From: DATGIQ01 sp035295665
GTDB taxonomy: Bacteria > Planctomycetota > Planctomycetia > Gemmatales > Gemmataceae
Assembly (NCBI GenBank): GCA_035295665.1
Contig: DATGIQ010000205.1
Location: forward strand, 1 to 25,637
Length of the DNA: 25,637 bases
Direction: 5' to 3'
The position numbers and the translations under genes are program-made. Positions 16,920 to 23,808 of the stretch are shown here, in pieces (the stretch's first letter is position 1; every line of letters begins with the position of its first letter). The notes beneath the pieces are model-generated. The model searched no databases, was not told the DNA's origin, and worked only from the letters and a program-made list of their open reading frames with translations.

Positions 16920-17478
16920 CACCGTTCCCTGTGCCCAGGCCGATGCCGAGCTGAAGAGCTGCTATGATGCCGTCTACGCCCTGTATCCCGCAGAATACAG
17001 CACAGAAGTCGTCGCGGTGCGCCGTGCAGATGGCAGCGCGGACAGCATCGTGGCCAGCCATAGCCTTATTCCTCAAGCCCTCCGGCACGCTCTGTCCACA
17101 TACGGAGTGCTCCTGGCTCCGGATCTTCCCCTGCGGCGGCGGGACCATGAAATGATCGCCACCGTGGTTTCTGCTCTCAACCGCTGCTTTTACTGAGTCG
17201 AAAGCCACGCCGAGTTCCTCCGCTGCGTCACGCTGGACGAGGAACTTGCCGCCGCGTTGCGGCGGGATTACCGTCAGGCAACTCTCACCGCACAAGAGCG
17301 GGCCATGCTCGATTACGCCGCCAAGTTGACGACCAGCCCGGCACAGGTGCATCCAGCAGATCTCGAACAATTACGCCGGGTCGGCTTCGACGATCGTGCC
17401 ATTCTTCAGATCAACCTCATCGCCAGCTGGTTCAATTACATTAACCGCGTCGCCGACGGGCTCGGTGTCGGGAAGTAA
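16906..17478 (+). CDS. AhpD-like peroxidase-related selenoprotein (CxxU), TGA at codon 97 read as selenocysteine
   Basis: One frame of 190 codons interrupted only by TGA at 17194-17196. The first part ends ALNRCFY and the frame resumes VESHAEFLRCV, giving CFYU-VESH. In the carboxymuconolactone decarboxylase/AhpD fold this is the CxxC redox site, and the second Cys is the peroxidatic one. Spacing matches the AhpD catalytic set: E82, then 12 to C94, 3 to U97, 4 to H101 (compare Glu118, Cys130, Cys133, His137 in mycobacterial AhpD). The rest is ordinary family sequence (MTWINTVP start; ERAMLDYAAKLT; ILQINLIASWFNYINRVADGLGV end), with normal length for the peroxidase-related group. A strong hairpin follows the TGA. 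Start ATG 16906 overlaps the methyltransferase gene by 14 nt. Expected role: cytoplasmic thiol/selenol peroxidase. The alternative is a nonsense-mutated pseudogene. Confidence 0.8.
17208..17251 (+). promoter_or_regulatory. Candidate bacterial SECIS hairpin downstream of the in-frame TGA
   Basis: Starting 11 nt after the TGA, 17208-17220 pairs with 17239-17251: twelve pairs, one of them G-U, with one C/C mismatch. The core gttcctc/gaggaac is perfect. The apical region is 17221-17238 and could close a further GCG/CGC pair (17225-17227 with 17231-17233). Size and distance fit bacterial SECIS elements, which lie inside the coding frame just after the UGA and bind SelB. Bacterial SECIS sequence is poorly conserved, and GC-rich coding DNA often folds, so this is supporting evidence only. 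Confidence 0.55.
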
Positions 17479-17501
17479 GCCACCGTTCGAGGCGAAGTGC
17501 C

Positions 17502-18338
17502 TCAATCAAACAGCAGGCGCTGCTGGCTCCCTGATGCGGGGGCGGCGAATGGTGCCACGATTTCCATTCCGGCACCCATCCGGGACAATAGCTCGCGCAT
17601 CCGCTGGGCATTGGCCGCGGCCTGGCTGCGCTGGCAGTTATTGAACAACAAGAGCACCCGGTTGCTGGGATGATCATTGCGACGGAGGGCCTCGATCCAC
17701 TCTCCGAGTGCCTGATCATCGTAATCGAAATCGTACCGATCTTTGTCGGAGCGATACCAGTTTTCGGCGTTGCGCGAGTGGAAACGCACATAGACAACAG
17801 GACTGGATTGAATGAGTCCGCGCGGGAAAAGACCCGGCAATTTGGGAACGTCCACCGAAACGAGGTCGAGATGGTGTTCGGTCAACCAGGCCGTCACCTC
17901 GGCACGGAACCACGAGGAGTGGCGAAATTCGACCGCCAGATGGTAATCCGCGAATTCTTGGGCCAAGGTTTCCAGCCAGCCACGATGCCTGGGAAGGTCA
18001 TGGCAGGCCTGTGGAAGCTGACAAAGCAATCCCAGCAATCGCCCCTGTCCCTGTAACGAATGGACCGCATGCCGAAACCCGGCAATGTCTCTTCCATTCG
18101 CTTCATGGCTGAGCGTGCGCGGCAGCTTGACGAGGAATTGGAAGCCAGCGGGTGTCTGCTCGGCCAGCCGAGTCAGCATCGCCGCCGTCGGCAGCCGATA
18201 AAAGGTGAAATTCAGCTCGACCAGAGGAAAGTGCTGACAGTAATAAGCGAGCATCTTCCCAGATCGGATGTCCGGAGGATAAAAACCTCCCACCCAATCT
18301 GGGTACGAATAACCGGAAGTGCCGATCCAGATTTGCAT
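17502..18338 (-). CDS. DUF72 (YecE-like) family protein
   Basis: 278 residues, typical length. Family landmarks: MQIWIGTSGYSYPDWVGGFYPP at the start, VELNFTFYRLP, FQFLVKLPRTLSHE, LLGLLCQLP, LAVEFRHSSWF, VYVRFHSRN, and YDYDD-like FDYDDQALGEWIEAL, followed by VLLLFNNCQRSQAAANAQRMREL. The fold is a TIM-barrel-like structure; the biochemical role is unknown. It is convergent with the selenoprotein gene, whose stop lies 23 bp away. The 5' end is preceded by a short heptamer repeat instead of a recognisable ribosome site, so initiation may not depend on Shine-Dalgarno pairing. Confidence 0.92.
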   Translation of the reverse strand: MQIWIGTSGYSYPDWVGGFYPPDIRSGKMLAYYCQHFPLVELNFTFYRLPTAAMLTRLAEQTPAGFQFLVKLPRTLSHEANGRDIAGFRHAVHSLQGQGRLLGLLCQLPQACHDLPRHRGWLETLAQEFADYHLAVEFRHSSWFRAEVTAWLTEHHLDLVSVDVPKLPGLFPRGLIQSSPVVYVRFHSRNAENWYRSDKDRYDFDYDDQALGEWIEALRRNDHPSNRVLLLFNNCQRSQAAANAQRMRELLSRMGAGMEIVAPFAAPASGSQQRLLFD

Positions 18339-18340
18339 CG

Positions 18341-18377
18341 TGGTCCGTGGTCCGTAGTCCGTAGCTCATTGTATGAG
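18341..18377. repeat. Heptamer tandem repeat plus small hairpin upstream of the DUF72 gene
   Basis: TGGTCCG TGGTCCG TAGTCCG TAG at 18341-18364, followed directly by CTCAT-tgt-ATGAG (18365-18377). Low-complexity intergenic element; function unknown. Confidence 0.6.
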
Positions 18378-18431
18378 GGTGGCGGGCGGCGTAAGAGGGC
18401 GGCGGGTGGCAGGAAAAGAGGACAGGTATCG

Positions 18432-18465
18432 CGTGGCGGGCAGAACCACGGGCTCTGCCACCCGC
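18432..18465 (-). terminator. Possible terminator after the HEAT-like membrane protein gene
   Basis: Stem between 18433-18444 and 18454-18465 (six contiguous pairs next to the loop, then more pairs across two bulges), 8 bp past the stop at 18473. The following minus-strand sequence is only moderately T-rich, so Rho-independent action is uncertain. Confidence 0.35.
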
Positions 18466-18472
18466 TACCGTC

Positions 18473-19903
18473 TTACCAGTCGCTGGTAGCATCCTGTGGA
18501 CTTGTCACGACCGCGCCCTCTTGTTGGGCGGCCCAGATCATGACACGGCGCGTGACCTCGGCGGCTTGCCGGCTGTGCAAGGGCGGCAAGGGCTGGCCGA
18601 GTGGCAAGCCCAGATCGATGCCGAGGCGACGCTGTACCACATCAGCCGTCGCCAAGGCAATCTCCCGGTTCGGCAAGCGTGCGATGGCATGGAGAGTCGC
18701 CAAGGCCTGGTCGTGGATGCCTTCGTGCAGCAGACTCTCCGCGGCCATCAGGCGCAAGGAGGCTGGGTTGGACGGATCGAGCAACTGTTCCAACAGGGTT
18801 TTGTCCCAGTTGCCCACGGTTTTGAGGATGCCGGCCAACTCCAGCCGCAACACCGGCGAGGTATGAGGGTCGGCTAACTTACGCTGCAGTTCCAGGCACA
18901 AGGAGCTATCCGCCTGTTCGCTCAGAGCCGTGAGGTAGTGGACTCCCAGCGATTGGGCGGCTCGGACGGCGAGGATTCCTTTTTCCGAGGTCCAGGCGTT
19001 CAAATCCGCGACGGCCTCGGCGGTGAGCAGTTGCCCGGCAGGGCGGAGAGGCCCATCCTGTTGATGAGCAGGGTCGGCCAAACTTTGCCGGATCGCGTTC
19101 CGGACCCACGGCCAGCGGCGCTCACTGTCCCAGAGCAACGCTTCTGTGACGGCTCGGCGTACTTCCCAGGAGGAATCGCGCAGGAACTCCGCCAGGGCTT
19201 CGATGAGTAGGCGGTCGCTCACATTGGCCAAGGCGTTGATGGCGGCTGCCCGAATCGCCGGCTCGGCCGCGGTTCGGGCCACCTGAAGGACAAGATTCAC
19301 TTGGCCCTTCCGCCAACTCGGACGGAACTCCAGGGCAGCCAAGGCAGCCAAGCGGACCGCGAGACGGGGGTGGTGCAGAAGATTCAGTGCAGGCGTAGCA
19401 TCGACGTGGAGTGCTTCCCGAAAGGCCTTGACCTCTGGCAGTTCGCGGCAAGCGGACAGTTCTGCGGGCCAATCCTTGCGCTGGGCCAAGCGTTGCGCGA
19501 GCACACGGCCTTGCCTCAGGCTTGCAGCACCCGAATGGGTCAACGTCTGTACCGCGAAGACGAACAGGGGCACGATCAGCAAGAGCGCCTGGACCAGATG
19601 CGGATACCAATCTTCGGAAATATGGGGCCCCACCAGCCAGAGCCAACCCAGGGCAGTCAGGTAAAGCACAATCGCTGACGGTCCCACACCTTCGCGCCAG
19701 CCGCGCGGAGTGAAGCTGCTCAGGATGAAGATCAGAATTTGAAAGAGACAACCCATCGCCAGCAAGTTCCGCGCTTCTCCATCGGTCCGGGACACACCGA
19801 GGAGCAGCAAACATGCCGGCAGGAGCAGGATCAGGAAGCGGGTAGCGCGGCTAAAAAGCGAGGGCACCCGGCGCTCGGGCCGAATTATCGAAGGGGTGTA
19901 CAT
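18473..19903 (-). CDS. Membrane protein with C-terminal HEAT-like repeats
   Basis: 476 residues. The first 125 residues hold about four hydrophobic segments: FLILLLPACLLLLGV (about 22-37), LLAMGCLFQILIFIL (about 47-61), AIVLYLTALGWLWLVG (about 77-92) and LVQALLLIVPLFVFAV (about 103-118). The rest is a soluble alpha solenoid: HPRLAVRLAALAALEF, AAEPAIRAAAINALANVSDRLLIEALAEFL, SSWEVRRAVTEALLWD, SPVLRLELAGILKTVG and NPASLRLMAAESLL are HEAT/armadillo-like helices. No catalytic motif is visible, so a scaffold or protein-binding role at the membrane is the most that can be said. ATG at 19903 without an obvious ribosome site. Same strand as the DUF72 gene, but 134 bp of repeat-bearing DNA and a possible terminator separate them. 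Confidence 0.85.
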   Translation of the reverse strand: MYTPSIIRPERRVPSLFSRATRFLILLLPACLLLLGVSRTDGEARNLLAMGCLFQILIFILSSFTPRGWREGVGPSAIVLYLTALGWLWLVGPHISEDWYPHLVQALLLIVPLFVFAVQTLTHSGAASLRQGRVLAQRLAQRKDWPAELSACRELPEVKAFREALHVDATPALNLLHHPRLAVRLAALAALEFRPSWRKGQVNLVLQVARTAAEPAIRAAAINALANVSDRLLIEALAEFLRDSSWEVRRAVTEALLWDSERRWPWVRNAIRQSLADPAHQQDGPLRPAGQLLTAEAVADLNAWTSEKGILAVRAAQSLGVHYLTALSEQADSSLCLELQRKLADPHTSPVLRLELAGILKTVGNWDKTLLEQLLDPSNPASLRLMAAESLLHEGIHDQALATLHAIARLPNREIALATADVVQRRLGIDLGLPLGQPLPPLHSRQAAEVTRRVMIWAAQQEGAVVTSPQDATSDW

Positions 19904-20071
19904 TGCAAGTCTTTGGTTAGCCCCCGTTCGAAGAATGAGGCGGAACTTGTCCCCGCCGCCTCTGGTAACTCAAATATGGCCCATAAAGCAGCAGGACGCC
20001 ACGGCCTGGAGAGAGCTTGCGCTGGCGTGCCGTTGTGAAGGTCCGCGGCCCAGTTTATGGCCGAGCGCAAA

Positions 20072-20107
20072 CCAAGCCGAAGCATCCGGGAGGACGCTTC
20101 GGCTTGG
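20072..20107 (-). terminator. Perfect 12-bp stem-loop, candidate terminator for the thioredoxin-like gene
   Basis: Arms 20072-20083 and 20096-20107 are exact reverse complements, and the 12-nt loop can close a further TCC/GGA stem. On the minus strand it is followed by TTTGCGCTC, a very short U-tract. It lies about 90 nt past the stop at 20200. It could instead be a dispersed palindromic repeat. Confidence 0.45.
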
Positions 20108-20199
20108 AGTCTGATCGAACCTGTAAAGGTGATCAGTCCGTTCGGCATGCCAAGTCAGCGCGCAGCGGTACCGAACCGGTACCGAGAATGCATTTACCG

Positions 20200-20727
20200 T
20201 CAACAGCTTCCACTGAAGGCCGGGGCATAGCGCATGGGCTGATAGTATGATGGAGCGGAGCCCGTATACCTGGGCCTTTCTGACGGATTAGTCTCCGTCA
20301 TTCGCACGAGGCGTTCCGGGTCCGCGTACCGGCGCAGGTACTGCAACAATTGATCGCTGGCCAAGTCGCCTTGATGATAAAACGCCTGATACTTGCCGGT
20401 ATGATCGCTCACGACCAAACCAGGCCCTTGCGGTATGGCAAGCTCGGAAGCCAGTTCCTTACCTGCTTCTTGGGCTGTATCGACATATACACAAATATAG
20501 GTTTTCGCCAATAGTTCAGTGATGTCCTTATCGAGTTGTCCATCGCGAGTGATTTGATTCCACCCTTGCTTCCCTGAGCCAACGAACACCGCCAACGGCT
20601 TGTGTCGCTCCTTCCCTAACACTTGGGCGGCTCCATAGTCGGCGTGCCAGGACGGCGACTGCGGCCCCGTTGAAACCAAGAAACCAGCCAGGGCGACGAG
20701 TAACGTGGTTGTGAACATCCCTTTCAT
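20200..20727 (-). CDS. Small exported protein with thioredoxin-like fold, no CxxC
   Basis: 175 residues. N-terminal signal peptide MKGMFTTTLLVALAGFLVSTGP, cleavage likely around 20-28. The mature part reads YGAAQVLGKERHKPLAVFVGSG, KTYICVYVDTAQEAGKELASELAI, GPGLVVSDHTGKYQAFYHQGDLASDQLLQYLRRYAD, the strand-helix pattern of a thioredoxin-like domain, but the active-site CxxC is absent, so a redox role is unlikely. The C-terminal 35 residues are Tyr/Pro/Ser-rich and end in GSC. Start choice is uncertain: a perfect AGGAGG (20729-20734) lies only 1 nt before the ATG at 20727 but 10 nt before the ATG at 20718, while the first ATG supplies the lysine expected in a signal peptide. The stop TGA is followed one codon later by TAA. 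Monocistronic by position. Confidence 0.8.
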   Translation of the reverse strand: MKGMFTTTLLVALAGFLVSTGPQSPSWHADYGAAQVLGKERHKPLAVFVGSGKQGWNQITRDGQLDKDITELLAKTYICVYVDTAQEAGKELASELAIPQGPGLVVSDHTGKYQAFYHQGDLASDQLLQYLRRYADPERLVRMTETNPSERPRYTGSAPSYYQPMRYAPAFSGSC

Positions 20728-20728
20728 T

Positions 20729-20734
20729 CCTCCT
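20729..20734 (-). promoter_or_regulatory. Perfect AGGAGG ribosome binding site with ambiguous start
   Basis: Full Shine-Dalgarno match on the minus strand, 1 nt before one ATG (20727) and 10 nt before the next in-frame ATG (20718). Spacing favours 20718; the signal-peptide charge favours 20727. Confidence 0.65.
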
Positions 20735-21147
20735 GTGCGAGTCAGGCGAACCTAGACAAATATCCATGCCGAATGGTTGGGCTCTAGGCAAAGGGAGTGT
20801 TCTAGCAACTCTTTTACGGGCGGCAACCACAAATCTTTCCTAGACGTTATAATTCTCGTAAAACGCTAAACCCATAAATTCTGTCCATCTTGTTCATAAT
20901 GACGGGTTTTGGGAGAAGTCCGAAGAGCTACTGGAAACGAGAAATGGCGAGAGGATGCGGTTGATTTCGTACAGTATAGTCATCCTCAACGAATTGGACA
21001 CTTCCTTGCTCTGGCCTGAACCTGTCCCCGATGAGTGTGTCAAGTTGGTGCTTCTTACCCTGCCACCGTCAGTTGCGCGGCAGTCTAGATTCGTTCCGCT
21101 GCGACTGAAGAATTGGGTGCGAGGCCACGCGCAAAGGTTTCCTGGAA
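20735..21147. other. Divergent intergenic region, relatively A/T-rich
   Basis: About 410 bp between two divergent genes. It is visibly richer in A/T than its surroundings between 20740 and 20960. A perfect TATAAT sits at 20848-20853 on the plus strand, but no -35-like hexamer lies 16-18 nt upstream. Short open frames here do not resemble proteins. Confidence 0.4.
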
Positions 21148-21561
21148 ATGGCTTTATGTACAGAAGAACTCGTCCGAGCGTTCATCGCTTGCACGCTTCC
21201 AAAGAACGAATGGACGCACCACGCCCATCTGCGCGTGGGTTTATGGCATCTGCTGGAGCACAGCGCGGAAGAAGCCTTGGCCCTGCTGCGTGACCGGATC
21301 CAGCGTTACAATGTATCGTGCGGCACGGCGAACACCGATCAATCGGGCTACCATGAAACGATCACGTGCTTCTATGTGCGGCTGATCAGCCAATTCCTTC
21401 GATCGGTCGATCGGTCGCGGGGAATCGATCACCTGGCGGAGGAACTCATTCGGCGGTACGGGGACAAGAACCTTCCCTTACAGTACTACAGCCGGGAGCG
21501 GTTATTTTCGGTCCTGTCTCGCCGGGACTGGGTCGAGCCGGATCTGGCACCGCTAGAATAG
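21148..21561 (+). CDS. Conserved small protein of unknown function
   Basis: 137 residues. I recognise the general pattern (EWTHHAHLRVGLWHLLEHS, RIQRYNVSCGTANTDQSGYHETITCFYVRLI) as a family of small hypothetical proteins seen in several bacterial phyla, but I know no function. The conserved His residues (WTHHAHL and GYHET) could bind a metal; this is inference. The end is polar, with a KNLPLQYYSRERLFSVLSRRDWVEPDLAPLE tail that looks like a genuine C-terminus. No signal peptide or membrane segment. The ATG has only a weak AAAGG about 10 nt upstream. It stands alone, with no co-directional gene close by. Confidence 0.75.
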   Translation: MALCTEELVRAFIACTLPKNEWTHHAHLRVGLWHLLEHSAEEALALLRDRIQRYNVSCGTANTDQSGYHETITCFYVRLISQFLRSVDRSRGIDHLAEELIRRYGDKNLPLQYYSRERLFSVLSRRDWVEPDLAPLE

Positions 21562-22237
21562 CGGCCAAAACTACCACTGCTGTGGCAGGAAGCTGAAGAA
21601 ATGACGCAAATGGCTGCGGACTAACCCAATCGGTACAGCTTATGGCTTGTCTTCGCGTCAGCTCTGGGGTTGGCGAACTGCGTGGCCAAGTGATCAGGGA
21701 GGGTTAGCTGAAGCGTTAGCAGTTTCAGTGTCTGAGTACTCCCGGCCAACGCAGCGTACACCTCTGGCTCGTAATTGCCTGCGCAGAACTGAACATCTGC
21801 TCCGTCGCGGGGAAGCAGAAAATGATGATGACAAGCAACGCCATTTCGCCTACGAACGAGCCACTCCCGCGTGCCAAGGATTGGTCCCCGTAGACCCAGA
21901 TGTTAAAGTTCTGACTTGTCTCGCCGCGCCGGAGCTATCCCTGCAATTCATAGATCCCAGGCACTACTGGGACCTCCACTCCGATGCGGAAGGGCGGTGT
22001 GTCTTCCCGGCGTTAATTCCAGGAACGATCTACTGAATCACCGGCCAGGGGATGCCAGGGCAGGGAATGTTCCAGAAGGATTTCACAGTCCGATCGGGGC
22101 AATTCCTCGAACTCGGTGATGTGATAATCACTCGCTAGCTCATAGACAGCCACGGCGTTTCCGGTAAAAATGAACACCGAGCTTGGGAAGAACCATGTGC
22201 GGCCAACCATGACCCGGAACCACGAGGACGCCCCCCC
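21562..22237. other. Gene-poor stretch between the small unknown gene and the sulfatase
   Basis: 676 bp. Apart from the remnant at 21869-22138 I see no gene. 21562-21868 has short open frames without recognisable protein character. The sulfatase promoter presumably lies in 22139-22237, but no clear boxes are visible. Confidence 0.45.
21869..22138 (+). pseudogene. Decayed C-terminal fragment of a planctomycete regulatory-like domain protein
   Basis: One frame reads LVPVDPDVKVLTCLAAPELSL, SDAEGRCVFPALIPGTIY, then TGA (22034-22036), then ITGQGMPGQGMFQKDFTV and FLELGDVIITR to a TAG at 22136-22138. The sequence on both sides of the TGA looks like one continuous carboxypeptidase-regulatory-like (beta-sandwich) end, of the kind found at the C-terminus of large planctomycete proteins, where an Arg codon would be expected at the TGA (CGA to TGA). 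No matching N-terminal part or start was found upstream, so I read it as a truncated remnant. The exact left end is uncertain. Confidence 0.5.
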
Positions 22238-23713
22238 ATGAAAAGCACTTCGCTGCACCGCATCCTGCTTCTGATGGCTTGCATCGGAACTGCGTTCGCT
22301 GCTTCGGCCTCCGCTTGGGCTGCCCCAAGCACTCCGGTCCGGCCGAACATCGTCCTTATCCTTGCCGACGACCTGGGCTACGGGGATCCCGGCTGCTATA
22401 ACCCAGCCTCGCGAATTCCGACGCCACACATCGATCGACTCGCCGAACAGGGGATGCGGTTCACCGATGCCCATACCCCGTCCGCGGTCTGTACCCCCAC
22501 TCGCTACGGCGTCTTGACAGGGCGCTATTGCTGGCGATCCGCGTTGAAAAAAGGTGTGCTGGATGGCTATGCGCCCTTGCTCATCGAACCGGGCCGGGTG
22601 ACGCTGGCTTCCTTGCTCAAGCAGCATGGCTATACCACGGCATGTGTCGGCAAATGGCACCTGGGGCTCGGCAAGGCAAATCGGACCGACTTCCAGCAGC
22701 CGCTCCGGCCGGGTCCAAATGCGGTCGGCTTTGATTACTTCTTTGGCATCCCCGCTTCGCTCGATATGCCGCCTTACGTGTTTGTGAAAAATGACGGCGT
22801 GACCGAAGCGCCGACGGCAACGATTGGAGCTAGCAAGATGCGGCGCGTGGGAGGGGAAGGATTCTGGCGCGCTGGCGCCATCGCCCCGCACTTCCAACAC
22901 GCCGACGTGCTGCCCAAGCTTTCCGAGGAAGCAGTCCGCTTCATCCAGAAACGGCCAAACGATCAACCATTCTTCCTCTATTTCGCACTGACCGCTCCGC
23001 ACACGCCGTGGATGCCGACGCCAGAGTTTCGCGGCAAAAGCGGAGCCGGCTACTACGGCGATTTTGTTGCCCAGGTGGATGCGGTCGTTGGCCGGGTGGT
23101 GCAAGCTCTGGCCGATGCCCACTTGGCCGACAACACCATTCTTTTCTTCACCAGCGACAATGGCGCCCACTGGCTTCCCGAAGATATCGCCAAGTGGAAT
23201 CATCGTGCCAATGATGGTTGGCGGGGACAAAAGGCCGACATCTGGGACGGAGGCCACCGCGTCCCGTTCCTCGTTCGCTGGCCGGGCAAGATCAAGGCCG
23301 GCAGTACCAGCCCCGAGCTGATCTGCCTGACCGATTTTCTGGCCACCACCGCGGCCATCATCGGGGCGAAGCTTCCAGCCGATGCCGGCGAGGACAGCTT
23401 CGACATGTCGCCGGTGTTCCTCGGCACCAACCATGACAAGCCGATCCACCAAGCGATCGTGCACCACTCCTCCGATGGTACCTTCGGGGTTCGGCAAGGC
23501 CCCTGGAAGCTGGCCATGGCCCTCGGTTCGCATGGCTTCAGCCTTCCGAAGGATATCCCGCCCAAGCCGGGAGAAGCGCAGGGGCAACTGTACAACCTCG
23601 ATGCGGATCCGGAGGAAAAGAGCAACCTTTGGCTGCACAAGCCGGACGTCGTGAACCGCCTGACGGCGTTGCTGCAACAATACAAAACCGCGGGCCGGAG
23701 CCGGCCGAAATAA
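22238..23713 (+). CDS. Exported sulfatase (arylsulfatase A-like, Cys-type)
   Basis: 491 residues. Signal peptide at about 1-29 (MKSTSLHRILLLMACIGTAFAASASAWA). The catalytic motif is C85-T-P-T-R89 followed by GVLTGRY; C85 should be converted to formylglycine by a sulfatase-modifying enzyme that is not in this window. Calcium and substrate residues are present: DD at 44-45, GKWHLG (K139, H141), APHTPW (H255), SDNGAHW (D307, N308) and K332 in the QKADIWDGG segment. It should hydrolyse sulfate esters, probably on sulfated polysaccharides, in the periplasm or outside; the substrate cannot be told. GAGG lies about 10 nt before the ATG. Planctomycetes carry many such genes; this one is alone, convergent with the VTT protein gene. 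Confidence 0.94.
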   Translation: MKSTSLHRILLLMACIGTAFAASASAWAAPSTPVRPNIVLILADDLGYGDPGCYNPASRIPTPHIDRLAEQGMRFTDAHTPSAVCTPTRYGVLTGRYCWRSALKKGVLDGYAPLLIEPGRVTLASLLKQHGYTTACVGKWHLGLGKANRTDFQQPLRPGPNAVGFDYFFGIPASLDMPPYVFVKNDGVTEAPTATIGASKMRRVGGEGFWRAGAIAPHFQHADVLPKLSEEAVRFIQKRPNDQPFFLYFALTAPHTPWMPTPEFRGKSGAGYYGDFVAQVDAVVGRVVQALADAHLADNTILFFTSDNGAHWLPEDIAKWNHRANDGWRGQKADIWDGGHRVPFLVRWPGKIKAGSTSPELICLTDFLATTAAIIGAKLPADAGEDSFDMSPVFLGTNHDKPIHQAIVHHSSDGTFGVRQGPWKLAMALGSHGFSLPKDIPPKPGEAQGQLYNLDADPEEKSNLWLHKPDVVNRLTALLQQYKTAGRSRPK

Positions 23714-23730
23714 ATCCCTTTCAAGATCTT

Positions 23731-23773
23731 TCCCTGGTTCCCAAGCTCGGTTTGGGAGCGAGAGAACCAGGGA
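23731..23773. terminator. Palindromic element between convergent genes (REP-like or bidirectional terminator)
   Basis: Outer arms 23731-23740 and 23764-23773 are a perfect 10-bp inverted repeat; inside, CCAA (23741-23744) can pair with TTGG (23752-23755), leaving a bulge on one side. It lies 17 bp after the sulfatase stop and 35 bp from the stop of the opposite gene. U-tracts are lacking on both sides. The core CCCAAGCTCGGTTTGGGA resembles palindromes dispersed in many genomes. Confidence 0.5.
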
Positions 23774-23808
23774 GCGAGCAAAAAACCGCAGGCCGAAATC
23801 GATCTCGT

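Noticed and set aside
16906..17196. Reading the peroxidase gene as two separate genes (16906-17196 and 17257-17478)
   Set aside because: The two parts share one frame, are both pieces of the same family, and the break falls at the catalytic Cys codon; the second part has no start context.
20195..20202. TGA then one codon then TAA at the end of the small thioredoxin-like gene (would give ...GSC-U-R)
   Set aside because: A C-terminal Cys-Sec pair would recall thioredoxin reductase, but the protein lacks any active site, only one codon would follow, and a tandem stop is a simpler explanation.
20848..20853. Perfect TATAAT as promoter of the small gene at 21148
   Set aside because: No -35-like hexamer at the right distance, and the start codon is about 295 bp away; not listed as a promoter.
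20955..21293. 112-codon plus-strand open frame overlapping the small gene at 21148
   Set aside because: It overlaps the better-supported frame, has no recognisable sequence and no ribosome site.
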